Assembly (NCBI RefSeq): GCF_028688295.1
Contig: NZ_JAQTYM010000003.1
Location: 17,455 to 81,454 of the forward strand
Source: Sulfuricurvum sp.
GTDB lineage: Bacteria > Campylobacterota > Campylobacteria > Campylobacterales > Sulfurimonadaceae
DNA length: 64,000 nucleotides
Reading direction: 5' to 3'
The notes under the pieces were generated by a model. That model was not told where the DNA came from. It did not search any database and saw only the letters and a program-made list of their open reading frames with translations. Of the stretch, positions 25,980 through 33,825 are shown one piece after another; the first letter of the stretch is position 1; every line of letters begins with the position of its first letter. The translations under genes were made by a program, and so were the position numbers.

Positions 25980-26879
25980 ATGAAAATTCTTATTATTACA
26001 GTGTTAGCGGGATTTTTGTCCCTTTTTGGCGGTGATCTTCACCTTTTTAGTGTTTCGAATACAGAAGGCAAGCTTAATGCAGGAGTGGTCGAAAAGGCAC
26101 TTGAAGCGAACGGTTTTGTCATATCGGCAAATACTGAAATGAATGAGCCGTTCAAAAAACAGTTCGGACAAAGTGATTTTGCACAGTTTAATCTTTTGAC
26201 CGCTTATCATAAAATTCACTCAGAAGCATTGGTAACATCAAATCCGGATGGAGGAATTTTCGTTCCGATGGGATTTGGCGTCTATCAACGCAATGGAGAA
26301 AAAGAGCTTCATGTATCGATTTTGAGTGCTGAAGCGATGGCTAAAATCGCTGGATTTAAAGCAGCTGAATTCGCACTGATCGAAAAAGAAGCGATAGCAT
26401 CGATTAAAAAAGCATTGCCGAACGTAAAAGTATCCATGAGCGAAACATCACTCCCTTCCGAGGGAGCATTGCTTAGCCGCTATGTTAAAGAGAGCAGTAA
26501 AGAGAGCTGGTCAAGTGATAAAGAAGAGACTGAGATGATGATCGAAGACGGTCTGAAACCGGCAGGATTTGTGATGTCTAACTTTACTGATTATAACTTT
26601 AGCCTTGGGGAAAAAAGTCCGTTTGATTTTTACGACACTTACTCTATTTGTAAATTAAAAGTAATTTATACCGTAGCCAAAACACGTCCGGAAGCGGCAG
26701 CGTTCGCCCCGTGTACTTTGATGGTGTATAAGAAAAAAGATGCGAATGAAATCGTTATGGGATTCCCAGGGGTATACAACTGGATGAGCAGTGCACGTGT
26801 CAGTGATCCTGAGGGAAAAGCGGTATTGATGCAGGCACAAAAAGATTTTGAAGCGGTTTTACAATCGACAATAGAATAA
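25980..26879 (+). CDS. Exported two-domain DUF302-like protein
   Basis: 299 residues with a short signal peptide. Two similar halves can be seen: residues about 28-150 (VEKALEANGFVISANTEMN ... VPMGFGVYQRNG ... VSILSAEAMAKIAG) and 185-295 (IEDGLKPAGFVMSNFTDYN ... PCTLMVYKKKD ... MGFPGVYNWM). Each resembles the DUF302 fold, in which one unit usually dimerises, so this is likely an internal duplication. DUF302 proteins recur near sulfur-oxidation genes, but their function is unknown. Nine bases after the DsrE stop with a typical AGGAG site; probably the last gene of the extended sox transcript. Confidence 0.7.
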   Translation: MKILIITVLAGFLSLFGGDLHLFSVSNTEGKLNAGVVEKALEANGFVISANTEMNEPFKKQFGQSDFAQFNLLTAYHKIHSEALVTSNPDGGIFVPMGFGVYQRNGEKELHVSILSAEAMAKIAGFKAAEFALIEKEAIASIKKALPNVKVSMSETSLPSEGALLSRYVKESSKESWSSDKEETEMMIEDGLKPAGFVMSNFTDYNFSLGEKSPFDFYDTYSICKLKVIYTVAKTRPEAAAFAPCTLMVYKKKDANEIVMGFPGVYNWMSSARVSDPEGKAVLMQAQKDFEAVLQSTIE

Positions 26880-26918
26880 GATAGCATAGCTTAACAATAA
26901 TTTTAGGGATGTGGCTCT

Positions 26919-26924
26919 ATACTT
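26919..26924 (+). promoter_or_regulatory. Possible -10 element before the PhnD-PAS-GGDEF gene
   Basis: TATACT lies 20 bases before the start codon in the 64-base gap after the DUF302 gene. It would give a very short leader, so it is tentative. Confidence 0.25.
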
Positions 26925-26943
26925 TTTATTATAAAGGTGTGGC

Positions 26944-28929
26944 ATGTTGTTCAGATATGTTTTAATACTATTTTTTACCGCTTTTTATACGGTTATTGTT
27001 GCCGCTTCTGTACCTGATACAGGAAAAAAAGAGGCTGTAATCGGCGTTTTGGCATTCCGTTCAAAAGCCGATACCCTCACTGAATGGCAGCCCTTAGCCA
27101 TCTACCTTAATAGCAAAATTCCTTCCCATCACTTTAGTATACGTCCTCTCAGTTACGCTGAATTTAATGAAGCTGCTGCATCTGATAAACTCGATTTTAT
27201 GTTTAGTAACCCAGAACACTATATTTATCTCTCAGCCAAATTTGGCGCTAGCCGTATGGCGACATTAATCCGAGCAAATGTCGGTGACAGAGAGTTAACC
27301 GAGTTTGGTGGGGTTATTATCGCTCGTTCGGATCGGAAAGATATTCAACAACTAAACGATTTAAAGGGAAAAGAGATTGTAGCCGTTGATGAACTTTCTT
27401 TGGGCGGCTATTTGGCTCAGAGAGCTGTATTGCAAGAGAACGGTATCGATATAACTAAAGAATCAACTATCCAATATACCGATATGCCTCATGATAAAGT
27501 TGTTTATATCGTCGAAAGCGGCTCGGCAGATGTAGGATTTATCCGCACCGGTGTATTGGAGAAAATGGCTAAAGAGGGAAAAATTAATTACCATGATTTC
27601 AAAATAATCCATCCGATGAGAAACTTTCCGCAGGCTCTCTCTACGCCACTTTATCCAGAGTGGCCTTTTGCTGCTTCCAAACATACAGAACGGGTTTTGG
27701 CTAATCAAGTCGGTGTGGCACTACTCAATTTACCCTATGGATCTGAGATAACCAAGAGTGCAGGGTATTACGGATGGAATATTCCTCTCACGTACGAAGG
27801 TATACGTACATTGATGCAAACACTTCGGATTAAACCCTATGACGCGGCTCCCGCTTTTTCGCTCCAAGACGTTATCCAAAAATATGCCTTAGTTGTTATC
27901 TTGTTATTGAGTGTCGTGATTACTTTATTGATTTTTTTAACAACCGGGATGAGACACTTAGCCAATACATTGCGTTTAAAATCAGACTCCTTAGAAAAAC
28001 AGATATCGATTGTTCAAGAGACTGAAAAATATTTGCGCCGAGCTGCAAATGTTTTTCACAACTCACGGGAAGGGATTATTATTACGGACCCTCAAAAAGT
28101 AATTATTGATGTCAACGAAGCTTTTTGTGAATTGACGGGGTATGATCGTGATGAGGTGATAGGGCAAAAACCGATTCTTTTACGATCAGGGATGCATGAT
28201 AAGCAATTCTATGAAAAACTTGATGATGCGATAGTGACTCACGGTTCATGGCGAGGAGAGATTTGGAACCGCAAAAAAAGTGGTGAGCGCTACGCTGAAT
28301 TTTTACGAATTGATGCGGTACGTGACGGAGAAGGTGCAATAGAAAATTATATTGGGATTTTTAGTGATATTACCGAACATCTCAAACGCCAAGAGCAACT
28401 GCATCATATGGCGAATTACGATCCGTTGACTAATCTCCCTAACCGCCATCTTTTTATGACCTTGGCAGAGCAAATATTATCATTTTCCAAACGTAAAAAT
28501 ACGAAAGCGGTTATCTCCTTTTTGGATTTGGATGGGTTTAAGCAGGTTAATGACCTTTATGGACATGCGATCGGAGACCGTGTATTAAAAGAGGTAGCGG
28601 ACAGGTTAGGAAAACAGCTTCGTCAAAGTGATGCGATAGCACGTATCGGTGGGGATGAATTTGTAGTTATTTTTAGCGATATTGATACTCTTGAAGATGT
28701 TCAACCCCTATTTGAACGTATGTTAAAAACTCTGAAAGAGCCATTTTCGGTTAATGAAAATGTTATAACGATCGGGGCGAGTATCGGAGCTTCACTTTAT
28801 CCTGATCATGGAGAAGAGGTCGAGATGCTGGTACGTCATGCCGATGCAGCAATGTACCGTTCCAAAGAGAATGGACGAAACCAAGTAACCTACTTCGATC
28901 AAGAAAAAATGGGGAGAGACGTGTTATAA
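26944..28929 (+). CDS. PhnD-like periplasmic sensor with PAS and GGDEF domains (diguanylate cyclase)
   Basis: 661 residues. Signal/membrane segment at 1-24; periplasmic substrate-binding domain of the phosphonate/phosphite PhnD type at about 28-290 (GVLAFRSKADTLTEWQPLA, DFMFSNPEHYIYL); membrane helix at about 314-336; PAS domain at about 368-480 with PAC end; GGDEF domain at 495-655 with an intact active site GGDEF at 569-573. Expected to make cyclic di-GMP in response to a periplasmic ligand, probably an oxyanion. It sits between the sox block and nrnA and may have its own promoter. Confidence 0.9.
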   Translation: MLFRYVLILFFTAFYTVIVAASVPDTGKKEAVIGVLAFRSKADTLTEWQPLAIYLNSKIPSHHFSIRPLSYAEFNEAAASDKLDFMFSNPEHYIYLSAKFGASRMATLIRANVGDRELTEFGGVIIARSDRKDIQQLNDLKGKEIVAVDELSLGGYLAQRAVLQENGIDITKESTIQYTDMPHDKVVYIVESGSADVGFIRTGVLEKMAKEGKINYHDFKIIHPMRNFPQALSTPLYPEWPFAASKHTERVLANQVGVALLNLPYGSEITKSAGYYGWNIPLTYEGIRTLMQTLRIKPYDAAPAFSLQDVIQKYALVVILLLSVVITLLIFLTTGMRHLANTLRLKSDSLEKQISIVQETEKYLRRAANVFHNSREGIIITDPQKVIIDVNEAFCELTGYDRDEVIGQKPILLRSGMHDKQFYEKLDDAIVTHGSWRGEIWNRKKSGERYAEFLRIDAVRDGEGAIENYIGIFSDITEHLKRQEQLHHMANYDPLTNLPNRHLFMTLAEQILSFSKRKNTKAVISFLDLDGFKQVNDLYGHAIGDRVLKEVADRLGKQLRQSDAIARIGGDEFVVIFSDIDTLEDVQPLFERMLKTLKEPFSVNENVITIGASIGASLYPDHGEEVEMLVRHADAAMYRSKENGRNQVTYFDQEKMGRDVL

Positions 28930-28930
28930 T
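28925..28930 (+). promoter_or_regulatory. -10 element upstream of nrnA
   Basis: A perfect TATAAT overlaps the stop codon of the GGDEF gene, 43 bases before the nrnA start, giving a leader of about 35 bases. Confidence 0.5.
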
Positions 28931-28972
28931 CACCATATTTCCGCCTGAAATATAGGCACTTTTAGAGTATTT

Positions 28973-29905
28973 ATGCCTTTATCCCTGATTAATTCTTCGC
29001 ACCATATTGTTCTAATCGCCCATACCAACCCAGATGCCGATTCACTGGGTTCTGCATGTGCTTTTTACTCTTATCTTATCCGTTTCCAAAAAAAAGTGAC
29101 ATTATTTTGTGTTTCTAAGGAGATCAATCCTAATTTAGGATTTTTGCCGTGGTTTGAGAAATTGACAGACCGTTTCCCTGATGATGCTGATTGTATGATT
29201 AGCTTTGATTGTGGGAGTTATGGGCGTTTGGGAATTGAAAAAGAGATACCCCTGATCAATATTGATCATCATGTGAGTAATGACTTTTACGGAACACTCA
29301 ATATCATCAATACGGACGCGATAAGCACAACTGAAGTCGTTTATGACTTTTTTGTTACTAATGATATAAAAATCAATGGTAAAATGGCACTTTCGCTTTA
29401 TGCGGGACTTTTGGATGATTCTCGGTGTTTTAGCGATCCAGAATGTTCGCTGAAAACGTTTGATCTTGCGCATGCATTGATAAAGTCTGGAGCCGACCAT
29501 TCACGGTGTGTTGAGTGGCTTTATCAACGCCGTTCACTTGCATCCATTCGTGTTCGCAGTGTGTTGTTAAAAGAGATGAAACTGCTTGCGGATGGGCGAT
29601 TAGCCGTTTTTGAAGTTCCCCTGTCTCTTTTAGAAGAGACGGGTGCCATCATAAGCGAATGTAAAAAAGTATTGGATGAAGCACTCGGAATACGGAGTGT
29701 TCACGCTTCTATTATCTTTTTTGAACATCCTCTCGGGGGCTTAAAAGTTTCATTGCGGAGTAATGGAACGCTGGATGCTTCACGAATAATGGGGTTGTTT
29801 GGTGGTGGCGGACATGTTAAGCGTGCAGGTACACGATTAAAACAGAAGAATTATTCAGAATTAGTAGAGAACATAATGAGTGTGATAACAAAGGAGTTTG
29901 TGTGA
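28973..29905 (+). CDS. nrnA: DHH-family oligoribonuclease / pAp phosphatase (NrnA-like)
   Basis: 310 residues. DHH phosphoesterase motifs: HTNPDADSLGS, ISFDCGSYG, INIDHHVSN and LDDSRCF, and a C-terminal DHHA1 domain ending with GGGGHVKRAG. NrnA-type enzymes degrade nano-RNA from the end and can dephosphorylate 3'-phosphoadenosine 5'-phosphate, a product of sulfate assimilation. It overlaps the M23 peptidase gene by four bases. The ribosome site before its ATG is weak. Confidence 0.88.
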   Translation: MPLSLINSSHHIVLIAHTNPDADSLGSACAFYSYLIRFQKKVTLFCVSKEINPNLGFLPWFEKLTDRFPDDADCMISFDCGSYGRLGIEKEIPLINIDHHVSNDFYGTLNIINTDAISTTEVVYDFFVTNDIKINGKMALSLYAGLLDDSRCFSDPECSLKTFDLAHALIKSGADHSRCVEWLYQRRSLASIRVRSVLLKEMKLLADGRLAVFEVPLSLLEETGAIISECKKVLDEALGIRSVHASIIFFEHPLGGLKVSLRSNGTLDASRIMGLFGGGGHVKRAGTRLKQKNYSELVENIMSVITKEFV

Positions 29906-31272
29906 GAAGAGGCCGAAACAATTCGGGAGTTATAGGATGGATATTAGCGGCAGTGGTAGTGGGTGCCATAGGATTTATGGCGTTTTCACCATCGTTTGAG
30001 CGAGAAGATCCAAAAGTGACATTAAGTCATGACGGATATTGGAATTTTAAAGATCCTATTAGCGTTTCGGTAGAAGATAAAAGTGGATTAAAATCGTTCA
30101 AGGCAACGATTGCTACACCACACGAAGAGTGGGTTGTCGTCGAAGAAAACAGACCATCATCTAAAGTGAAAAACACATTTTCGGTTCTCCCTCCAAAAGG
30201 GGTTCGCCGTGTTGAAGCAGCTTCGGTAACGCTCAAAATTGAAGCAACAGATAATAGCTTGTGGGGTCTTTTTATGGGTAATACCTATAAAGAAGAGATT
30301 ACATTGGTGATTGATCAGCGTCGTCCGCTACTCGCGATTATCGCGAACTCTTATAAAATTCAAAAAGGTGGAGCGGCAATTGTTATTTTCAAAGCCGAAG
30401 ATGCTCACCTAAAAAGTTTGAAAATCGAGACCAATTTCGGTAAAACCTTTATTGCGCAACCGTTTATGAAAGAGGGATATTACGCCTCTTTAGTAGCATG
30501 GCCGGTACAAGAGCAAACCTTTAGTGCAACCGTTGTCGCCCGTGACCATGCCGGAAATGAAACCAAAAATGCAATTCCTCTTCGTTTAAAAGACCATGTT
30601 TATCGCGTCTCGAATATTGAACTTAGTGATGCCTTTTTAGACGGTAAAATTGCAGAGTTGGCCAACGTTTACGAACAAACGGCTGGAGTAGATGATCGTT
30701 TGGAACAATTTCGTATTATCAACGAAAAAGTACGTGCTGATAATGAAAAAGTAATTCATGAAGTAACTTCAAAAGTATCGAAGAATATCATTACAGAGTT
30801 TACACCTGAACCTTTTTACCCCTTGGTAAACGGTCAAAAAGTTGCAGACTTTGGAGATCATCGCATTTATAGCTATAAAGGGCAGGAAAATATCTCCAAT
30901 GCATACCACATGGGACTTGATTTGGCGAGCGTTTCGATGGGAGCGATTAAAGCCTCCAATGGTGGGAAAGTTGTTTTTTCTCAAGAGAATGGAATTTACG
31001 GAAACTTACCAATTATAGATCATGGTTTTGGACTCTATACGTTGTATGGACACTGTTCTGATGTCCATGTTCAAGAGGGAGATGTTGCCGCACTAGGACA
31101 ACAAATTGCAAAAACAGGCCTCAGTGGTTATGCTATGGGAGATCATCTCCATTTTGGTGTTTTGGTTCAAGGAATTGAGGTTCGTCCTGAAGAATGGATG
31201 GATACAAAGTGGATTTATGACAATATTACCAGTGTTATTGAAAGTGCAAAATTCACAATTAATCAACGCTAA
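29902..31272 (+). CDS. M23-family peptidoglycan endopeptidase
   Basis: 456 residues with a GTG start preceded by AAGGAG. One N-terminal membrane anchor (about 8-28), then a periplasmic region with beta-rich domains, and a LytM/M23 domain at about 325-440: zinc ligands in YHMGLDLAS (HxxxD) and HLHFGV (HxH). It resembles the cell-shape endopeptidases of Campylobacter and Helicobacter that trim peptidoglycan cross-links; which of those it equals cannot be told here. From memory, an M23 gene directly precedes lpxC in Campylobacter jejuni too. Confidence 0.92.
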   Translation: MRRGRNNSGVIGWILAAVVVGAIGFMAFSPSFEREDPKVTLSHDGYWNFKDPISVSVEDKSGLKSFKATIATPHEEWVVVEENRPSSKVKNTFSVLPPKGVRRVEAASVTLKIEATDNSLWGLFMGNTYKEEITLVIDQRRPLLAIIANSYKIQKGGAAIVIFKAEDAHLKSLKIETNFGKTFIAQPFMKEGYYASLVAWPVQEQTFSATVVARDHAGNETKNAIPLRLKDHVYRVSNIELSDAFLDGKIAELANVYEQTAGVDDRLEQFRIINEKVRADNEKVIHEVTSKVSKNIITEFTPEPFYPLVNGQKVADFGDHRIYSYKGQENISNAYHMGLDLASVSMGAIKASNGGKVVFSQENGIYGNLPIIDHGFGLYTLYGHCSDVHVQEGDVAALGQQIAKTGLSGYAMGDHLHFGVLVQGIEVRPEEWMDTKWIYDNITSVIESAKFTINQR

Positions 31273-31278
31273 AACCGA

Positions 31279-31284
31279 TATAAT
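31279..31284 (+). promoter_or_regulatory. -10 element upstream of lpxC
   Basis: A perfect TATAAT in the 57-base gap between the M23 gene and lpxC; the transcript would begin about 40 bases before the start codon. Confidence 0.5.
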
Positions 31285-31329
31285 TAACTTTTAAATAATT
31301 TTTGTTTGATGGTAAATAAGGAATTAACA

Positions 31330-32214
31330 ATGATGCAGACAACGATTGGTAAAAGTGTTGAACTAGTAGGGATCGGTTTGCATCGAGGCTCTCCGGTAAA
31401 ATTGAGACTTGAGCCGTTGGCTGCGAATAGCGGTATTGTATTTTACCGTAGCGATGCAGGGGTATCTATCCCTTTGATTCCTGAGAATGTTGTTGATACA
31501 AAAATGGCAACGGTAATCGGGCGTGAAGGTGTTACTATCTCAACTATTGAGCATATGCTCTCCGCGATTTATGCGTATGGTATCGATAACTTACGTGTTA
31601 TTGTCGATGCCGATGAAGTGCCGGTGATGGATGGCTCATCCATGAGTTTTTGTATGCTCCTTGAAGAAGCTGGTATCATACCTCAAGATATGCCAAAAAA
31701 AATTATGCGAATCAAAAAAGAGGTTATTGTTCAAGAGGGGGATAAATACGTTAAATTGATCCCCTCCAATGACATGAATTACGATTTTACGATCAAATTT
31801 TCCCATCCCGTCATTGATAAACAAAGCTATGTTTTAGCGTTTACCAAAGAGAACTATAAAAAAGAGATTGCCCGCGCACGGACCTTTGGATTCGTACACG
31901 AAGTGCAATACCTCCGATCCAAAGGGCTCGCCTTGGGCGGAAGTTTGGAAAATGCGGTGGTGTTGGATGACAAAAAAGTGCTCAACCCAGAAGGGTTACG
32001 TTTCGGGGATGAGTTTGTTCGTCATAAAATCCTCGATGCTATCGGGGATATGTCGCTGATTGGGATGAATTTTATCGGTAACTACGAAGCGTTCGCGGGG
32101 AGTCATGATCTCAACCACAAATTGACGTTGGAGCTTCTTAAAGATCCGGCAAATTATGAGATTGTTGAACTCGCGTACACTGAGTCAAAAGAGTTGGCAA
32201 AAGCGTATGCATGA
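31330..32214 (+). CDS. lpxC: UDP-3-O-acyl-N-acetylglucosamine deacetylase
   Basis: 294 residues from the ATG pair at 31330/31333, which has AAGGA seven bases before it; an upstream TTG at 31306 would cover that site. Zinc-binding and catalytic motifs: IEHMLSAIYAYGIDNL, VMDGSS, KILDAIGDMSLIG and GSHDLNHKL. It commits UDP-GlcNAc derivatives to lipid A synthesis in the cytoplasm. Its end overlaps tsaB by eight bases. Confidence 0.96.
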   Translation: MMQTTIGKSVELVGIGLHRGSPVKLRLEPLAANSGIVFYRSDAGVSIPLIPENVVDTKMATVIGREGVTISTIEHMLSAIYAYGIDNLRVIVDADEVPVMDGSSMSFCMLLEEAGIIPQDMPKKIMRIKKEVIVQEGDKYVKLIPSNDMNYDFTIKFSHPVIDKQSYVLAFTKENYKKEIARARTFGFVHEVQYLRSKGLALGGSLENAVVLDDKKVLNPEGLRFGDEFVRHKILDAIGDMSLIGMNFIGNYEAFAGSHDLNHKLTLELLKDPANYEIVELAYTESKELAKAYA

Positions 32215-32659
32215 TGCCCTCGTGATCGCGCTCGGTTCTCCTGTTCTTGTAGGCATTTACAAAGAAGGAGCGTTAGTCGAAGAGATTAAAAGTGATGGTA
32301 TGAGTTCGGATGTATTGGCTGAAATTTTCGATTCTTTATTAAAAAAATACTCTTTTTCTCATTTGATCTATGCCAAAGGTCCCGGGAGTTTTATGGGGAT
32401 CAAAGTTACCTATCTTTTTCTCAAAACCCTCAGTATCACGAAAAAAGTTCCCCTTTTGGCAACGGATGCGTTCTTTTTTAACCAAAATAGTCCCATCAAA
32501 GCAGTTGGAAAGCTCTATTTTGTTAAAAATAGCTCAACCATTGAGTTAGAACCGTTGGTCTCACCTGAGATTACCGCCTTTGAACTCCCCCATTCTATCG
32601 ATATACAAAATTTTGATTCGGATAATCTCCCTTATTATGGGATTGATGCCGTAGGATAA
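32207..32659 (+). CDS. tsaB: Short TsaB-like protein (tRNA threonylcarbamoyladenosine system)
   Basis: 150 residues, starting with ATG inside the end of lpxC. YAKGPGSFMGIKVTYLFLKTLS followed by VPLLATDAFF matches the GPGSFTGIR segment of TsaB, the partner of TsaD in making t6A37 in tRNAs. TsaB proteins are usually 220-230 residues; the second half-domain is missing or much reduced here, which is a recurring state in Campylobacterota as far as I recall. It is not obviously a pseudogene because the frame is open and tightly packed between lpxC and thrB. Confidence 0.72.
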   Translation: MHDALVIALGSPVLVGIYKEGALVEEIKSDGMSSDVLAEIFDSLLKKYSFSHLIYAKGPGSFMGIKVTYLFLKTLSITKKVPLLATDAFFFNQNSPIKAVGKLYFVKNSSTIELEPLVSPEITAFELPHSIDIQNFDSDNLPYYGIDAVG

Positions 32660-32668
32660 GGAAATAAT

Positions 32669-33550
32669 TTGTTCGTTAGTGTACCTGCAACGAGTGCGAA
32701 TTTAGGACCCGGATTTGATTCATTAGGGCTTGCTGTTGATTTGCGTAACCAAGTAGAATTGGTGCCGTCACGTTTTTTTGCCGTTTCCATCAAAGGTGAG
32801 GGAGAAAACAACCCTCGCCTTAAAGGAAATAATCTTTTCGTTTCTATTTTCAATGAGCACTATCGCCGTTTAACCCAAAAACGCCAAAATTTCAAATTTA
32901 CGTTTTACAACCAAATCCCGATGTCGCGCGGTCTAGGTAGTTCATCTGCCGTTATCGTTAGCGCTATCAGCTGCGCCCATGAAGCAGCAGGAGTAAAAGT
33001 TTCCAAGCGTCGCATACTCAATCATGCCCTCGTATATGAGAGTCATCCTGATAATATTACCCCCGCAGTAATGGGGGGATTTAATGCAGCTATGGTGGAG
33101 AAGCAAAAGGTTTTTTCACAGCAAAAACATCTCCCTGATTATCTCAAAGCGGTGGTTGTTATCCCTAACAAACCGATCTCAACTGCTAAATCGCGCACGA
33201 CACTCCCTAAATCGTATAGTAAAGAGAATGCTGTCTTTAATCTTTCCCATACTGCGGTGACAGTGGGGGCTTTCTTTAATGAGGATTGGGAGATGCTTCG
33301 TCTCGCGACCCAAGATCGTTTTCACCAAAAAGTAAGGATGAAGATGTTGCCTGAACTCTTTGCCGTGCAAAAAATGGCATACGATAACGGGGCATTGATG
33401 TCTACATTATCAGGTAGTGGATCGACATTTTTTAACATGGTTTATGACCAAGATGCCCAGATGTTAGCCGATAAATTCAAATCGGAATTTACCGATTTTG
33501 AGATCAAAATCTTAGGTTTTGACAATGACGGTTTAGTTGTCGAACGATAA
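32669..33550 (+). CDS. thrB: Homoserine kinase
   Basis: 293 residues with TTG start preceded by AAGGA. GHMP-kinase motifs: [16 protein letters not shown] at the N-terminus, [13 protein letters not shown] as the ATP-binding loop, and [11 protein letters not shown] near the C-terminus. Phosphorylates homoserine for threonine synthesis. Operonic, nine bases after tsaB and 20 before the ylxR gene. Confidence 0.96.
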   Translation: MFVSVPATSANLGPGFDSLGLAVDLRNQVELVPSRFFAVSIKGEGENNPRLKGNNLFVSIFNEHYRRLTQKRQNFKFTFYNQIPMSRGLGSSSAVIVSAISCAHEAAGVKVSKRRILNHALVYESHPDNITPAVMGGFNAAMVEKQKVFSQQKHLPDYLKAVVVIPNKPISTAKSRTTLPKSYSKENAVFNLSHTAVTVGAFFNEDWEMLRLATQDRFHQKVRMKMLPELFAVQKMAYDNGALMSTLSGSGSTFFNMVYDQDAQMLADKFKSEFTDFEIKILGFDNDGLVVER

Positions 33551-33570
33551 CTAAGGAAGTATTGGATATA

Positions 33571-33825
33571 ATGGCGCAAAAGTTACATCAGCCTATACGC
33601 ATGTGCGTAGTTTGTCGTGAGCGCTTCGCTCAAGAAGCACTTTTACGCCTTCAGTGTCGCAATGGGTCTTTAGAACCTTATGCCTACGAAGGGAGAAGTT
33701 TTTATATGTGCCGATCTTGCATCGATCATAAAAAAACTCCGGGTCAGTTGTCCCGTCAATGTAAAAGCGGCGCTAGCATAGAGCTAATGAATCGGTTAAA
33801 GGAGATCATCGTTAATGATGGATAA
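33571..33825 (+). CDS. YlxR-family (DUF448) nucleic-acid-binding protein
   Basis: 84 residues from ATG 33571; a TTG at 33562 is too close to the ribosome site [17 protein letters not shown], and [10 protein letters not shown] further on, is the YlxR signature with four cysteines. YlxR proteins are almost always found between nusA and infB and may bind RNA or DNA; here nusA is absent and the gene sits between thrB and infB. It overlaps infB by 11 bases. Confidence 0.9.
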   Translation: MAQKLHQPIRMCVVCRERFAQEALLRLQCRNGSLEPYAYEGRSFYMCRSCIDHKKTPGQLSRQCKSGASIELMNRLKEIIVNDG

